A stretch of DNA of 64,000 bases from Halogeometricum pallidum JCM 14848 (GTDB lineage Archaea; Halobacteriota; Halobacteria; Halobacteriales; Haloferacaceae). Positions 52,915 through 61,136 of the stretch are shown here, one piece after another. Where the stretch lies: assembly GCF_000337095.1 (NCBI RefSeq), contig NZ_AOIV01000003.1, positions 42,722 to 106,721 of the forward strand. The letters run 5' to 3'. The notes beneath the pieces are model-generated. The model was not told the DNA's origin and made no database searches. It worked only from the letters and a program-made list of their open reading frames with translations. Position 1 is the stretch's first letter. Each line of letters opens with the position of its first letter. The translations under genes were made by a program, and so were the position numbers.

Positions 52915-53310
52915 TTAGAGTCGGCTGTTTTTCGGCGCGCGAGTCCCGTCGTGCGGGATGGGCGTGACGTCCTCGATACGGCCGATTTCGAGGCCGGCGC
53001 GAGCAAGCGCGCGGATGGTCGCCTGCGCGCCGGGTCCGGGGCTCTTGTTGAGGTTACCGCCGGGCCCGCGCACGCGAACGTGCAGGGCGTCGATGCCGGC
53101 CGCTTTGATCTCCTCTGCGACCGAACCGGCCATCTGCATGGCCGCGTACGGCGACGCCTCGTCGCGGTTCTGCTTCACCACGGCGCCACCGGACGACTTC
53201 GCGACCGTCTCGGCGCCGGTCTGGTCGGTGACGGTGATGAGGGTGTTGTTGAACGATGCGTACACGTGGGCGATGCCCCACGTCGTGCCGGTGTTTTCGG
53301 ATTCGCTCAT
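52915..53310 (-). CDS. rps11: 30S ribosomal protein S11
   Basis: The 131-residue protein shows [21 protein letters not shown], the conserved core that binds 16S rRNA at the platform, and the GPG-rich [18 protein letters not shown] segment. It starts three nucleotides after the rps4 stop. Length and sequence are typical. Confidence 0.97.
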   Translation of the reverse strand: MSESENTGTTWGIAHVYASFNNTLITVTDQTGAETVAKSSGGAVVKQNRDEASPYAAMQMAGSVAEEIKAAGIDALHVRVRGPGGNLNKSPGPGAQATIRALARAGLEIGRIEDVTPIPHDGTRAPKNSRL

Positions 53311-53313
53311 TGG

Positions 53314-53841
53314 TTACTCCTGTCCCTCGGCGCGTTCGGGGTGCAGTTCGTCCGAGAGGGGACTGCCCTCGTCGAACGCGACGAGGTCCTCCTCGGAGGC
53401 TTCGACCTTCTTCGAGGGGCGCGTGATGCGGCCCTCGCCGACGACGACGTGGCCGTGGATGATGAACTGCCGCGACTGCTTCGGCGTGTGACCGATGCCC
53501 TTCCGGTAGGCGACGGTCTGCAGGCGGCGTTCGAGGATGTCGGTCACGTCGAGACCGAGCACTTCGCTGATGTCGGCGTCCTGCGAGAGGATGCCGTAGC
53601 GGCGAAGTCGGTCGAGGAACTCCTCGCCGAGTTCCTCGGCGGCTTCCATGTCACCCTGCGCCTCGCCGATGAGGCGTCGGGCCTCGCGGCGGTAATCGCG
53701 CAGTTCTGACTGGGCGCGCCAGAGTTCCTCTTTGTTCTTCAGCCCGTAGCGCCCGAGGAGGTCGGCCTCCTGCGCGATACGTTCGCCTTGGAACGGGTGG
53801 TTCGGCGTCTCGTAGAACTTGGTGTTCTTGCCGGTCGCCAT
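53314..53841 (-). CDS. rps4: 30S ribosomal protein S4
   Basis: The 175-residue protein has the S4 RNA-binding domain: LLGRYGLKNKEELWRAQSEL and RRLQTVAYRKG, and the S4 fold region RQFIIHGHVVVGEGRIT. Its ATG overlaps the S13 stop (TAATG). It also nucleates 30S assembly. Confidence 0.97.
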   Translation of the reverse strand: MATGKNTKFYETPNHPFQGERIAQEADLLGRYGLKNKEELWRAQSELRDYRREARRLIGEAQGDMEAAEELGEEFLDRLRRYGILSQDADISEVLGLDVTDILERRLQTVAYRKGIGHTPKQSRQFIIHGHVVVGEGRITRPSKKVEASEEDLVAFDEGSPLSDELHPERAEGQE

Positions 53842-54365
53842 TACTCGTCACCCTCCGCCGCCTCTTCGGCGGCCTGTTCTTCCTTGATCGCTTCGACGTT
53901 CACGCCGATGGTCCCCTCGGTACGTCCCGTGGACTTCGTGCGCTGTCCGCGCACCTTCTGTCCGCGCTTGTGTCGGACGCCCTTGTAGGAGCTGATCATC
54001 TTCATGCGATTGATGTCGTGGCGGCGCTTCTCTTCGAGATCCGAGCCGGTCTTGTGGGTGGTCTCGCCGCTGTAGAAGTCGTCGCGGCGGTTGATCATCC
54101 ACTCGGGGGCGTGGTCGGTAAAGTTCTCGACGACGTCGACAACCGAGTCGATTTCGTCTTCGTCGAGAAGCCCGAACGTTGCCGTTCGGTCCACACCCGC
54201 GGCGTCGGTAACGATGCGCGCCGTGCGCTTGCCGATACCTTTCATGTCGGAGAGACTCCGCTCTACCGACTTCGTGCCGTCCAGGTCGGTCTGACCGATT
54301 CGGACGAAGTATCGGAGGTTTTCCTCCTCCTCGGGAGCGTCGTCTTGTGGTTCTTCTGCACTCAT
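53841..54365 (-). CDS. rps13: 30S ribosomal protein S13
   Basis: The 174-residue protein has an acidic N-terminal tail, the core RYFVRIGQTDLDGTKSVER, KGIGKRTARIV, and the basic KHxRGQKVRGQRTKSTGR tail in the form RHKRGQKVRGQRTKS. The ATG at 54365 gives MSAEEPQDDAPEEEENLRY; upstream in-frame codons cross the tRNA gene. Its 5' end is about 20 nt after tRNA-Ser. Confidence 0.96.
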   Translation of the reverse strand: MSAEEPQDDAPEEEENLRYFVRIGQTDLDGTKSVERSLSDMKGIGKRTARIVTDAAGVDRTATFGLLDEDEIDSVVDVVENFTDHAPEWMINRRDDFYSGETTHKTGSDLEEKRRHDINRMKMISSYKGVRHKRGQKVRGQRTKSTGRTEGTIGVNVEAIKEEQAAEEAAEGDE

Positions 54366-54385
54366 GGCTGGAAAGTCGGGGCGAG

Positions 54386-54470
54386 CGTTGCGGCGGGGAT
54401 TCGAACCCCGGAGGCGATATGCCACAGAGTTAGCAACCCTGCGCCTTGGGCCAGGCTTGGCTACCGCAAC
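54386..54470 (-). tRNA. tRNA-Ser (anticodon GCT)
   Basis: An 85-nt class II tRNA: acceptor arms GTTGCGG (54464-54470 on the minus strand) and CCGCAAC (54387-54393), discriminator G. The anticodon loop TTGCTAA gives GCT (serine AGC/AGU codons). It opens the long minus-strand transcription/translation block, right before rps13. Confidence 0.95.
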
Positions 54471-54548
54471 ATATGCTCTGGTACTGTCGCCCTCTCGGAC
54501 TCGGGACCCTTGCCCCTACAGCGTATTGCAGTCGCAACAAAACGTGGG

Positions 54549-54560
54549 CCCTACTTAAGC
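54549..54560 (-). promoter_or_regulatory. Probable promoter of the tRNA-Ser/ribosomal block
   Basis: The minus strand reads TGCTTAAGTAG (complement around 54552-54557 CTTAAG), predicting a start near 54528 and a ~58-nt leader to the tRNA. The same CTTAAG element precedes mvk and rpl1 in this window. Confidence 0.45.
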
Positions 54561-54728
54561 ATCACGATAGGGCGCTCGAGTGAGAACGCGCCACACGCGC
54601 CAGAGCGTCCCTGAACCCCGCCGTTTCCCGGCGTTCGACAGACCACGGTTCGCGGTACCACGCGGCGGGCGTGCGCCGGGGCGGACGAACCGCCGAACGG
54701 CTATCCCCCGGAGGGACGAATACGACGT

Positions 54729-55115
54729 ATGAGCGCGAACTCACCCGCGACCGGAGCGCCGAACCGACCCGTCACCGTGGAATCGGAGGCCGAACTCGAC
54801 GAACTCGTCGCCGCGAACGACCTCGTCCTCGTCGACTTCTACACGAAGGGCTGCACGCTGTGTCAGAGCATCGAACCCGTCCTCGGAAACGTCGCCCGCG
54901 CGCACGAGGATTTGACGGTCGCCCTCTGCAACCCGCGCGACGACGTCGGCCTCGTGGACCGCTTCGACATCAGGAGCGTTCCCACCCTCGTCCTGTTCGA
55001 GGACGGCGAGCGCATCGGAACCCTCGCCGAGGGTTTCCAGGGCGGCGCGGCCATCGACGAGTTCATCGCCGGGACGCGGTCGCAGTCGGACGACGATAGT
55101 AGCGTCCGCAACTGA
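54729..55115 (+). CDS. Thioredoxin-like protein
   Basis: The 128-residue thioredoxin-fold protein carries the redox motif CTLC at Cys42/Cys45 in VDFYTKGCTLCQSIEP, which differs from the canonical CGPC, and the cis-proline stretch SVPTLVLFEDG. An N-terminal extension precedes the fold. It could act as a disulfide reductase or as an isomerase-like variant. Its 3' end is folded into a long inverted repeat shared with the convergent usp gene. Confidence 0.85.
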   Translation: MSANSPATGAPNRPVTVESEAELDELVAANDLVLVDFYTKGCTLCQSIEPVLGNVARAHEDLTVALCNPRDDVGLVDRFDIRSVPTLVLFEDGERIGTLAEGFQGGAAIDEFIAGTRSQSDDDSSVRN

Positions 55116-55176
55116 GTACTCATCCGACCGTACGGCATCGTGCGGTCGAGTGAGTGAAGACGTGCGGACGCTACTA
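55097..55176. terminator. 80-nt cruciform between convergent trx and usp genes
   Basis: TAGTAGCGTCCGCA (55097-55110) and TGCGGACGCTACTA (55163-55176) are perfect 14-bp inverted repeats. Inside, ACTCA/TGAGT (55118-55122, 55151-55155) and a 10-bp stem (55125-55134 with 55139-55148, one G-U) around a GCAT loop continue the structure. It covers both gene ends and could terminate transcription from both sides. Confidence 0.65.
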
Positions 55177-56118
55177 GCTCTTTCTCCGGTTCTCGCCGCG
55201 GACGACCAACACCGGCACCCGACTCCGACGGACGACGCGCCGGGCGACGCTCCCGAGGGGGACGGCGTCGAGTCCGCGACGCCCCCGCCCGCCGACCACC
55301 ACGAGGTCGACGCCGTCCTCGGCGGCGTCGAGGACGCGCGTCGCCGGGACGCCCGTCTCGACGACGGTGTCGACGGAGACGCCTCGCTCCGCCGCGTCGA
55401 CGGCGACGGCCCTGACGGACTCGCGCGCCGCGGATTCGAGCGACGTTCGGAGCGCCGAGGGTCGGGCGAACCGCTCGTCGACGACCGAGAGCGCCGTCAC
55501 TTCGGCGTCGTAGGCGGCCGCCAGCGACACCGCGGCGTCGGCCGCGCGGTCCGCGCTCCCGTCGCTGCCGACGGCGAGAAGGTGGCGGCGGTAGTCGGGC
55601 GTCGGGTCCGGACCCTCGACGGTCGGCACCGCGAGCACCGCGGCGTCGACGGCGTCCACGACGGCTTCGGCGACGCTCCCGAGGAGGAAGCGGTCGAGTC
55701 CGGTGCGGCCGTGCGTGCCGACGACGACGACGTCGACGCCCACCTCGGCGGCGTAGTCCGCGATGACGGACGCCGGTCGTCCCTCCTCGACGGCGGTGAG
55801 GGCGTGGACGCCCGCCGCCGTCGCCCGCCGCGCCGCGGTGGCGGTGGCCTCCTCGCCCTCCATCGCGGCGCGCGTTCGCTCCCGCCGGCGCATCTGCTCG
55901 GTCGAAAAGGAGTCGGCGTGCCTGTCGTCGACGACGGCGAGAACGTGGAGCGTCGCGTCGGTCCGCGCGGCGAGTGCGACGGCGTGCGCGGCGGCCGCCT
56001 CGGCGCCGGGACTCCCGTCGGTGGCGAGGAGGATGTGGGAGACGGAGAACGAGTCGGCAGCGACATCGGCACCGGCGCCCGAACCGGGCGCCGACCCGCC
56101 GTCGGGAGAGGGTGTCAT
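55174..56118 (-). CDS. Universal stress protein with two UspA domains
   Basis: The 314-residue protein contains two tandem UspA domains: first SHILLATDGSPGAEAAA ... VVVVGTHGRTGLDRFLLGS, second HLLAVGSDGSADRAAD ... VVVGGRGRRGLDAVPLGS. Both carry the G-2x-G-9x-G(S/T) nucleotide-binding pattern. A low-complexity N-terminal stretch of about 24 residues precedes the first domain. Such proteins bind ATP and are linked to stress survival; the client is unknown. It is convergent with the thioredoxin gene, and its stop codon lies in the cruciform. Confidence 0.93.
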   Translation of the reverse strand: MTPSPDGGSAPGSGAGADVAADSFSVSHILLATDGSPGAEAAAAHAVALAARTDATLHVLAVVDDRHADSFSTEQMRRRERTRAAMEGEEATATAARRATAAGVHALTAVEEGRPASVIADYAAEVGVDVVVVGTHGRTGLDRFLLGSVAEAVVDAVDAAVLAVPTVEGPDPTPDYRRHLLAVGSDGSADRAADAAVSLAAAYDAEVTALSVVDERFARPSALRTSLESAARESVRAVAVDAAERGVSVDTVVETGVPATRVLDAAEDGVDLVVVGGRGRRGLDAVPLGSVARRVVRRSRVPVLVVRGENRRKS

Positions 56119-56181
56119 GCGACTGATACGCCGCGCGGACGGATATACTGTCGGTCAGGGGAAAGAGGGGGACCTGACGAC

Positions 56182-57174
56182 TCAGGCGCCGATGTACTTC
56201 TCGTTGACGACCCACTGGTCGTCGTCGTCCTGCACGAGGTACTCGCCGTAGTAGGGCACCCGGTTCTCGACCGTCTCACGGTAGGTCTCGCGAATCTCCT
56301 CGCGGGTCATCTCGCCCATCGTCCGCAGGTCGTCGTTGCGGTTGAGACAGCCCTTGAGGTAGCCCTCGTGGGTGACGCGGACCCGGTGGCAGTTCGCGCA
56401 GAACTCCTCGTTCTCGACGGGGTCGACTATCTCGACCATCCCGCCGCCGTCGCCGCCGTCCGCGTCGGGGTCGGTCCCTCCGACCCAGTAGCGCTTCCGG
56501 TCGTGCATCTCGCGGTGCTCGACGCGATGGGATATCTCCGCAAGCCAGTCGTGGACGCGTTGGATGTCGATGTTCCACTCGGGGTGGCCGGTCAACTCCG
56601 GCATGTACTCGATGAGTTGGAGTTGGAGGCCGGGGTTCTCAGCGACGTGGTCGACCATCTCGTCGACGTAACCGGCGGTGTGCTCGAAGACGACCATGTT
56701 GAGCTTTACCGGCGAGAGGCCGGCGTCGACGGCGGCCTGCACCCCCTCCATCACCTTGTCGTAGGCGCCGGACTGGGTTATCTCGGCGAACTCCTGGGGG
56801 TCCAACGCGTCCTGCGAGACGTTCACCCGCGAGAGACCCGCCTCCTTCAGGTCCTCGGCGCGCCCCGGGAGGAACGTCCCGTTCGTCGTCAGCGACGTCT
56901 CCATCGAGTCGGGGGCGCGTTCGAGAATCTCCTCTAAGTCCTGCCGGAGCATCGGTTCCCCGCCGGTGAATTTCACCTTCTCGACGCCGAACTCCTCGAC
57001 CACTTCGAGAAAGCGGACCACGTCGTCGGCCGACATCTCGTCGTCGTCGGGGTCCATCGGGCCGCGCGTGTCGCCCAACCCCTCGTTGTGACAGTAGACG
57101 CAGTCGAAGTTACACCGGTCGGTGAGAGAGACGCGGACGCCGGTGACCTCGCGTCCGAAATCGTCCTCGAGCAT
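56182..57174 (-). CDS. moaA: GTP 3',8-cyclase (molybdenum cofactor)
   Basis: This 330-residue radical-SAM enzyme starts molybdopterin synthesis. The radical-SAM cluster cysteines are C21, C25 and C28 ([12 protein letters not shown]), and a second C-terminal cluster is indicated by CANCHR and KGCLN. The sequence FTGGEPMLR is the GGEP-type motif. It is divergent from the ApbC ATPase gene over a 171-bp gap that holds promoters for both. Confidence 0.94.
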   Translation of the reverse strand: MLEDDFGREVTGVRVSLTDRCNFDCVYCHNEGLGDTRGPMDPDDDEMSADDVVRFLEVVEEFGVEKVKFTGGEPMLRQDLEEILERAPDSMETSLTTNGTFLPGRAEDLKEAGLSRVNVSQDALDPQEFAEITQSGAYDKVMEGVQAAVDAGLSPVKLNMVVFEHTAGYVDEMVDHVAENPGLQLQLIEYMPELTGHPEWNIDIQRVHDWLAEISHRVEHREMHDRKRYWVGGTDPDADGGDGGGMVEIVDPVENEEFCANCHRVRVTHEGYLKGCLNRNDDLRTMGEMTREEIRETYRETVENRVPYYGEYLVQDDDDQWVVNEKYIGA

Positions 57175-57345
57175 GTCTCGAAACAGGGGGCGAACGGTGA
57201 TAAATTCGCGGCCCGTCCGACCCGAATAGTAACGACGAACGGTTACGCGAACGGGCGGACGTGTCGTCGTCGAGTTACGGCGGTCGGCGCCCGCGGCGGC
57301 CCCCCTTCAAAACCCTTATTCGGCGCACGGACCCATTCTCGCGGC

Positions 57346-58392
57346 ATGAACGACGAAGCGGTACGCGACCGGCTCCGGGCGGTCGAGGATCCGGACCTCG
57401 GCGACGACATCGTCTCGCTGGGCCTCGTCAACGCCGTCGAGGTCGACGAGGACGCGGGCGTCGTCCGAATCTCCATCGCCCTCGGCGCACCGTACTCGCC
57501 GCACGAGACGGACATCGGCGCGCGCGTCAGAGAGGTGTTCGCGGACACCGACTACGAGGTGGACCTCTCCGCGTCGATTCCGGGCGGTCTCTCGGCCGAC
57601 GAGGACGTCCTCCCCGGCGTGAAGAACGTCATCGCCGTCGCCTCCGGGAAGGGGGGCGTCGGCAAGTCGACCGTCGCGGTGAACCTCGCGGCGGGCCTCT
57701 CGAAACTCGGCGCGCGCGTCGGCCTGTTCGACGCCGACGTGTACGGACCGAACGTCCCCCGCATGGTCGCCGCCGACGAGGCGCCGCAGGCGACGGGCGA
57801 ACAGCAGATAATCCCGCCCGAGAAGTACGGACTGAAACTGATGTCGATGGCGTTTCTCGTCGGCGAGGAGGACCCCGTTATCTGGCGCGGCCCGATGGTC
57901 CACCAACTCCTGACCCAACTGGTCGAGGACGTCGAGTGGGGCGAACTCGACTACATGATTCTGGACCTGCCGCCGGGCACGGGAGACACCCAACTCACGG
58001 TCCTCCAGACGCTCCCACTCACGGGCGCGGTCATCGTGACGACGCCGCAGGACGTGGCCATCGACGACGCCCGGAAGGGCCTGCAGATGTTCGGCAAGCA
58101 CGACACGAACGTGCTCGGCATCGTCGAGAACATGTCGTCGTTCCGGTGTCCCGACTGCGGGTCCTCCCACGACATCTTCGGGACGGGTGGCGGCGAGGCG
58201 TTCGCCGCCGAGAACGGGCTTCCCTTCCTCGGCGGGATTCCGCTTGACCCCGCCGTGCGGACGGGCGGCGACGGCGGCCGACCCGTCGTCTTAGAGGAGG
58301 ACAGCGAGACGGCCGAGGCCTTCCGCCGACTGACCGAGAACGTCGCGGACATGGCGGGCGTCGTCCGGCGGCGAGAGGCCTCGGGGCGATGA
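57346..58392 (+). CDS. apbC: Mrp/NBP35-type Fe-S cluster carrier ATPase
   Basis: The 348-residue P-loop ATPase assembles and transfers iron-sulfur clusters. It has an N-terminal MIP18/DUF59-like domain (about 1-85), the deviant Walker A GKGGVGKST (101-109), and the CPDC pair in SFRCPDCGSS used for a bridging cluster. A TATA-like CCTTATT is about 28 nt above the ATG. It is followed with a 4-nt overlap by an uncharacterised gene. Confidence 0.9.
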   Translation: MNDEAVRDRLRAVEDPDLGDDIVSLGLVNAVEVDEDAGVVRISIALGAPYSPHETDIGARVREVFADTDYEVDLSASIPGGLSADEDVLPGVKNVIAVASGKGGVGKSTVAVNLAAGLSKLGARVGLFDADVYGPNVPRMVAADEAPQATGEQQIIPPEKYGLKLMSMAFLVGEEDPVIWRGPMVHQLLTQLVEDVEWGELDYMILDLPPGTGDTQLTVLQTLPLTGAVIVTTPQDVAIDDARKGLQMFGKHDTNVLGIVENMSSFRCPDCGSSHDIFGTGGGEAFAAENGLPFLGGIPLDPAVRTGGDGGRPVVLEEDSETAEAFRRLTENVADMAGVVRRREASGR

Positions 58393-58718
58393 CCGAGGAG
58401 GGCGAGTCGCCGGAGCGAAACGGCGGGTCGGGGCGGGACGCCATGCCCGAGGGACTCCGCTCGGAGTCCGACGCGGGCGAGGGCGCGGACGGCGGCGCCG
58501 GCGACCGATTCGAGTCGGACGCCGACCGCCGGGAACTGCTCCGCGAGGTGGCCGAGGACGTGTACGGGGAGAGTTCGGAGAGCCGACAGCTCTCGGCCGT
58601 CCTCTACCGGGTGAGCGACCTGTACGACCCCGCCGAGGACACCTCCCCCGAGGAGATATACCTGAACGTGCGGCACATCATGGACATCAAGGAGCGAGGC
58701 GGCCTCCGAACCGAGTAA
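58389..58718 (+). CDS. Uncharacterised small acidic protein
   Basis: The 109-residue protein overlaps the apbC stop (ATGA), indicating translational coupling. The N-terminal 40 residues are acidic/glycine-rich; the rest is likely helical (RRELLREVAEDVYGESSESRQLSAVLYRVSDLYD). No known family. A link with Fe-S cluster carriage is suggested only by position. Confidence 0.6.
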   Translation: MTEEGESPERNGGSGRDAMPEGLRSESDAGEGADGGAGDRFESDADRRELLREVAEDVYGESSESRQLSAVLYRVSDLYDPAEDTSPEEIYLNVRHIMDIKERGGLRTE

Positions 58719-58896
58719 CCGGGTTTTCACTTCCGCTCCCAGCGATACCATCGTTCTTCCCCGGTCCGGCCCCGAGCAACCGTGTGCCGCCGCGTCCCCG
58801 AACGTTCACTTTCACCGCGCGCTCACGCGGTCCGGCCGACCGGTCTGCGCCCACTGACCGCATCCCGGGGAGGGAACCGACGAGCCGAGAGCGACC

Positions 58897-58905
58897 ACTT
58901 TTCAC
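58897..58905 (+). promoter_or_regulatory. TATA-like box of the uracil-DNA glycosylase gene
   Basis: ACTTTTCAC centred 26 nt above the GTG at 58927, pointing to a leaderless GTG start. Confidence 0.5.
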
Positions 58906-58926
58906 CGTCGCGGCCGAGGGGCGAAC

Positions 58927-59559
58927 GTGGACGCCGAACAAGACACGTTCGAGAACCCGTTCAACATGGACCCCGACTGCACGAACTGCCCGGGCCTCTG
59001 CGACGTCCGCGAGAACGTCGCGCACGGGTACGGGGACGTGGGCGCGGAGTTCCTGTTCATCGGGGAACGCCCAAGCGAGGGCGCCGACCGGAACGGGATT
59101 CCGTTCACCGGCGAGTCGGACGAACGCCTCCAGCGCATCCTCGGCGACCTCGGCTTCTCGCGGTCGCCGGCGGACAGCGACCGACCGGACCTCCAGAACG
59201 CCTTTCTCACCTACCTCACGCGCTGTCGCCATCCCGACCGGCGACCGACCGACGAGGAGGTGCTCACCTGCGAACCATACCTCAACGCCGAGGTGCGCAT
59301 GATAAACCCCGAGATACTCGTTCCCATCGGCCAGCGGACGCTGGAGGAGTTGGCCATCGACTACACGACGCGCGCGCCGGACAGTTTCGACGTCGAAGCC
59401 GAACACGCGACGACGATTCGCGGCCGCGGCTTCGAACTCGTTCCGATGCTGTCGCTCGACGAACAGACCGACGAGGACACCGACGAGTTCGTCGACCACG
59501 TCCTCGAATCGGTGTTCTCGCGCGACTACCGGCAGACGAAGGGCCGCCGCGGTCGCTGA
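58927..59559 (+). CDS. Uracil-DNA glycosylase (family 4/5-like, Fe-S)
   Basis: This 210-residue enzyme removes uracil from DNA. Cysteines at 18, 21, 100 and 115 suit the 4Fe-4S cluster of family 4/5 glycosylases, and motif 1 is GERPSEGADRNGIPFTG. The later PIGQRTLEELAIDY is the region around the second catalytic motif. A GTG start is favoured by promoter position. The choice between families 4 and 5 is not certain. Confidence 0.82.
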   Translation: MDAEQDTFENPFNMDPDCTNCPGLCDVRENVAHGYGDVGAEFLFIGERPSEGADRNGIPFTGESDERLQRILGDLGFSRSPADSDRPDLQNAFLTYLTRCRHPDRRPTDEEVLTCEPYLNAEVRMINPEILVPIGQRTLEELAIDYTTRAPDSFDVEAEHATTIRGRGFELVPMLSLDEQTDEDTDEFVDHVLESVFSRDYRQTKGRRGR

Positions 59560-59573
59560 CTCGCTCGGGGCAT

Positions 59574-59852
59574 TCAGGTCCGCCAGTACGGCGTCGCCGT
59601 CTTCTTCGCCCGCCGCGCGCCGGACAGAATCGCCCCGACGACGGCGACGAGGAGTGACGCGCCGACGAGGAGCGCCCACGCCTCCGCGGCGAACAACCAG
59701 TACAGGCCGGCGACGACGCCGAGGAGGACCACGAGGGCGGCTCCGAGATACGAGAACGCGCGCGTGAGTCCCGAGGCGGCCGGTCCATCGGTCGGTCCGT
59801 TGGTTCGTCCGTCCGGCGTTCGAGAGTCACCTCTCTGAGCGTCCGAGGGCAT
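59574..59852 (-). CDS. Small membrane protein of unknown function
   Basis: The 92-residue protein has two transmembrane segments (about 36-52 and 55-76) after a Pro/Gly-rich polar N-terminus and a basic tail (ARRAKKTATPYWRT). A TTCAAGTG stretch on the minus strand is about 26 nt above the ATG at 59852. No family recognised. It is convergent with the glycosylase gene. Confidence 0.6.
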   Translation of the reverse strand: MPSDAQRGDSRTPDGRTNGPTDGPAASGLTRAFSYLGAALVVLLGVVAGLYWLFAAEAWALLVGASLLVAVVGAILSGARRAKKTATPYWRT

Positions 59853-59924
59853 ACCCTCCCTTCGGTCGGGGGGCACTTGAACCGAAACGGCGAGTTGAAG
59901 GGTCGCCCTCCCGGAGGTGGGGAC

Positions 59925-60686
59925 ATGACCGTCGTCGTTCTCCTGGTCGACCCACCGCGCCCCGGACTCGCCCTCTCGGAACTCGCCGCGACGAGTCCGC
60001 TGTCGGAGGCGGAGGCCGCCGACCTGCACGCCGCGATGCTGAAAGACACCATGGTCGCCGTCTCGCGGTCCGGCGGCGACCTGCTCGTGAACTACCCCGC
60101 CGAGGAGCACCTCCCCGAGGCCTCTAGGAAAGAAGAGGGAACGGCCGAGGCGGAACTGCGCGCCCTGGCCGTCGACGCCTTGGAGGACCCCGACGAAGCC
60201 CGTTTCGAGGTGCAGGTCGGGTCGTCGTTCGGAGCGCGCGCGGGAAACACGTTACAACACCTCCTCCGCGACGAGGACGTCGCCTCCGCGACCCTCCTCC
60301 GCGGCGACGCCCCGTTCTTCACCCGCGCGAAGATGGACTCGATGTCGATGAAACTCCGAACGACCGACGTCGTCCTCGGCCCGTCAACCGGGGGGCGGTG
60401 CTACGTCGCCGGCTTCTGCGAATCCGTCGACTTCGCGGACGCCTTCGAGACGCCGGAACTGCAGACGCTCACCGACCGGGCGACGGACACCGGACACGAC
60501 GTGGCGTTCGCGGAGTTCCAACCGACCGTCCGGACCGGCGCCGACCTGCTGACGCTCGTTCCGACGATTCGGGCGCGTTGGCAGGCGAGCAAAATCGTGC
60601 CCGGCCACACGGCCGAGTTCGTCGTCGAGGAGGGCCTCCACGTCGTCGAGGGCGGGGGCGAACCGACGCTGGTCCGCGAGGATTGA
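59925..60686 (+). CDS. DUF2064 family GT-A-fold protein
   Basis: The 253-residue protein resembles the DUF2064 glycosyltransferase-A-fold group, with ATLLRGDAPFFTRAKMDSM as the core nucleotide-binding region and TTDVVLGPSTGGRCYVAGF as the substrate strand. The ATG at 59925 has a clear Shine-Dalgarno GGAGGTG six bases upstream, so leadered translation is likely. Function is uncertain, possibly a nucleotidyl- or glycosyltransferase. Confidence 0.75.
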   Translation: MTVVVLLVDPPRPGLALSELAATSPLSEAEAADLHAAMLKDTMVAVSRSGGDLLVNYPAEEHLPEASRKEEGTAEAELRALAVDALEDPDEARFEVQVGSSFGARAGNTLQHLLRDEDVASATLLRGDAPFFTRAKMDSMSMKLRTTDVVLGPSTGGRCYVAGFCESVDFADAFETPELQTLTDRATDTGHDVAFAEFQPTVRTGADLLTLVPTIRARWQASKIVPGHTAEFVVEEGLHVVEGGGEPTLVRED

Positions 60687-60727
60687 CCGACAAGCCTTAG
60701 AACGACCCCCGAGAATCACGGGTCGCT

Positions 60728-60810
60728 GGTGGGATGGCAGAGTGGACTATTGCGCCGGTCTTGAAAACCGGTGGCCTTCGGCCTCCTGGGTTCGAATCCC
60801 AGTCCCACCG
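60728..60810 (+). tRNA. tRNA-Ser (anticodon TGA)
   Basis: An 83-nt class II tRNA: acceptor GGTGGGA (60728-60734) pairs with TCCCACC (60803-60809), discriminator G. The anticodon stem-loop is CCGGT-CTTGAAA-ACCGG, anticodon TGA (UCA codon). The variable arm is GGCCTTCGGCC-like. A diverged partial copy of its 3' end lies about 130 bases downstream. Confidence 0.95.
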
Positions 60811-60825
60811 CGTTCTGACGTACAC
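60790..60825 (+). repeat. tRNA-Ser 3'-end repeat, copy 1 (candidate attachment site, intact side)
   Basis: GTTCGAATCCCAGTCCCACC plus GCGTTCTGACGTACAC covers the T-arm, acceptor end and 15 nt beyond. It is matched by copy 2 at 60921-60957 with one deleted T and one substitution in the first 32 bases. Confidence 0.7.
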
Positions 60826-60843
60826 GCCGTGAGTACCACGTAA

Positions 60844-60910
60844 CGTTCGCACTCCCCGTGAGCATCGAATCGGATACGCCGCGGATTCGAATCAGGGAGT
60901 GAAGCGAACG
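60844..60910. repeat. 67-nt long inverted repeat between the tRNA repeats
   Basis: CGTTCGC/GCGAACG (60844-60850, 60904-60910), ACTCCC/GGGAGT (60851-60856, 60895-60900) and TCGAATC/GATTCGA (60865-60871, 60884-60890) pair in nested order, with a 3-nt bulge GAA. It could be a structured RNA or a relic element end. Beyond it, 60958-61136 shows no gene. Confidence 0.6.
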
Positions 60911-60920
60911 AAACGAATGA

Positions 60921-60957
60921 GTTCGAACCCAGTCCCACTGCGTTCTGACGTTAACAC
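60921..60957 (+). repeat. tRNA-Ser 3'-end repeat, copy 2 (degraded)
   Basis: GTTCGAACCCAGTCCCACTG plus CGTTCTGACGTTAACAC is a diverged copy of the tRNA 3' end and flank. Without the rest of the cloverleaf it is not a tRNA gene. Such copies mark the inner end of elements that integrate into tRNA genes. Confidence 0.65.
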
Positions 60958-61136
60958 TGTGAACACCGCGAGCACGGCGTCTCGGTGTTGACGACGGATC
61001 GGCGCCGGTCCGGACGCGTCGTCGCGCGCGGACGGCGGTGGCGTCACGGGCCGACTTCGGCCGCCGGCGACAAAGCCCTGCCGTCGGCGTCCCCGAGATG
61101 CGTAACGGCTATGGGTCGCCCTCCCAACACCGAATC
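60958..61136. other. Spacer after the degraded tRNA copy
   Basis: Only GC-rich sequence without an ORF of its own is seen. A weak TATA-like GGCTATG near 61106-61113 could serve the DUF5785 gene. Confidence 0.4.

Noticed and set aside
60921..60957. A second tRNA gene
   Set aside because: Only the T-arm/acceptor part is present; no D-arm or anticodon stem precedes it.
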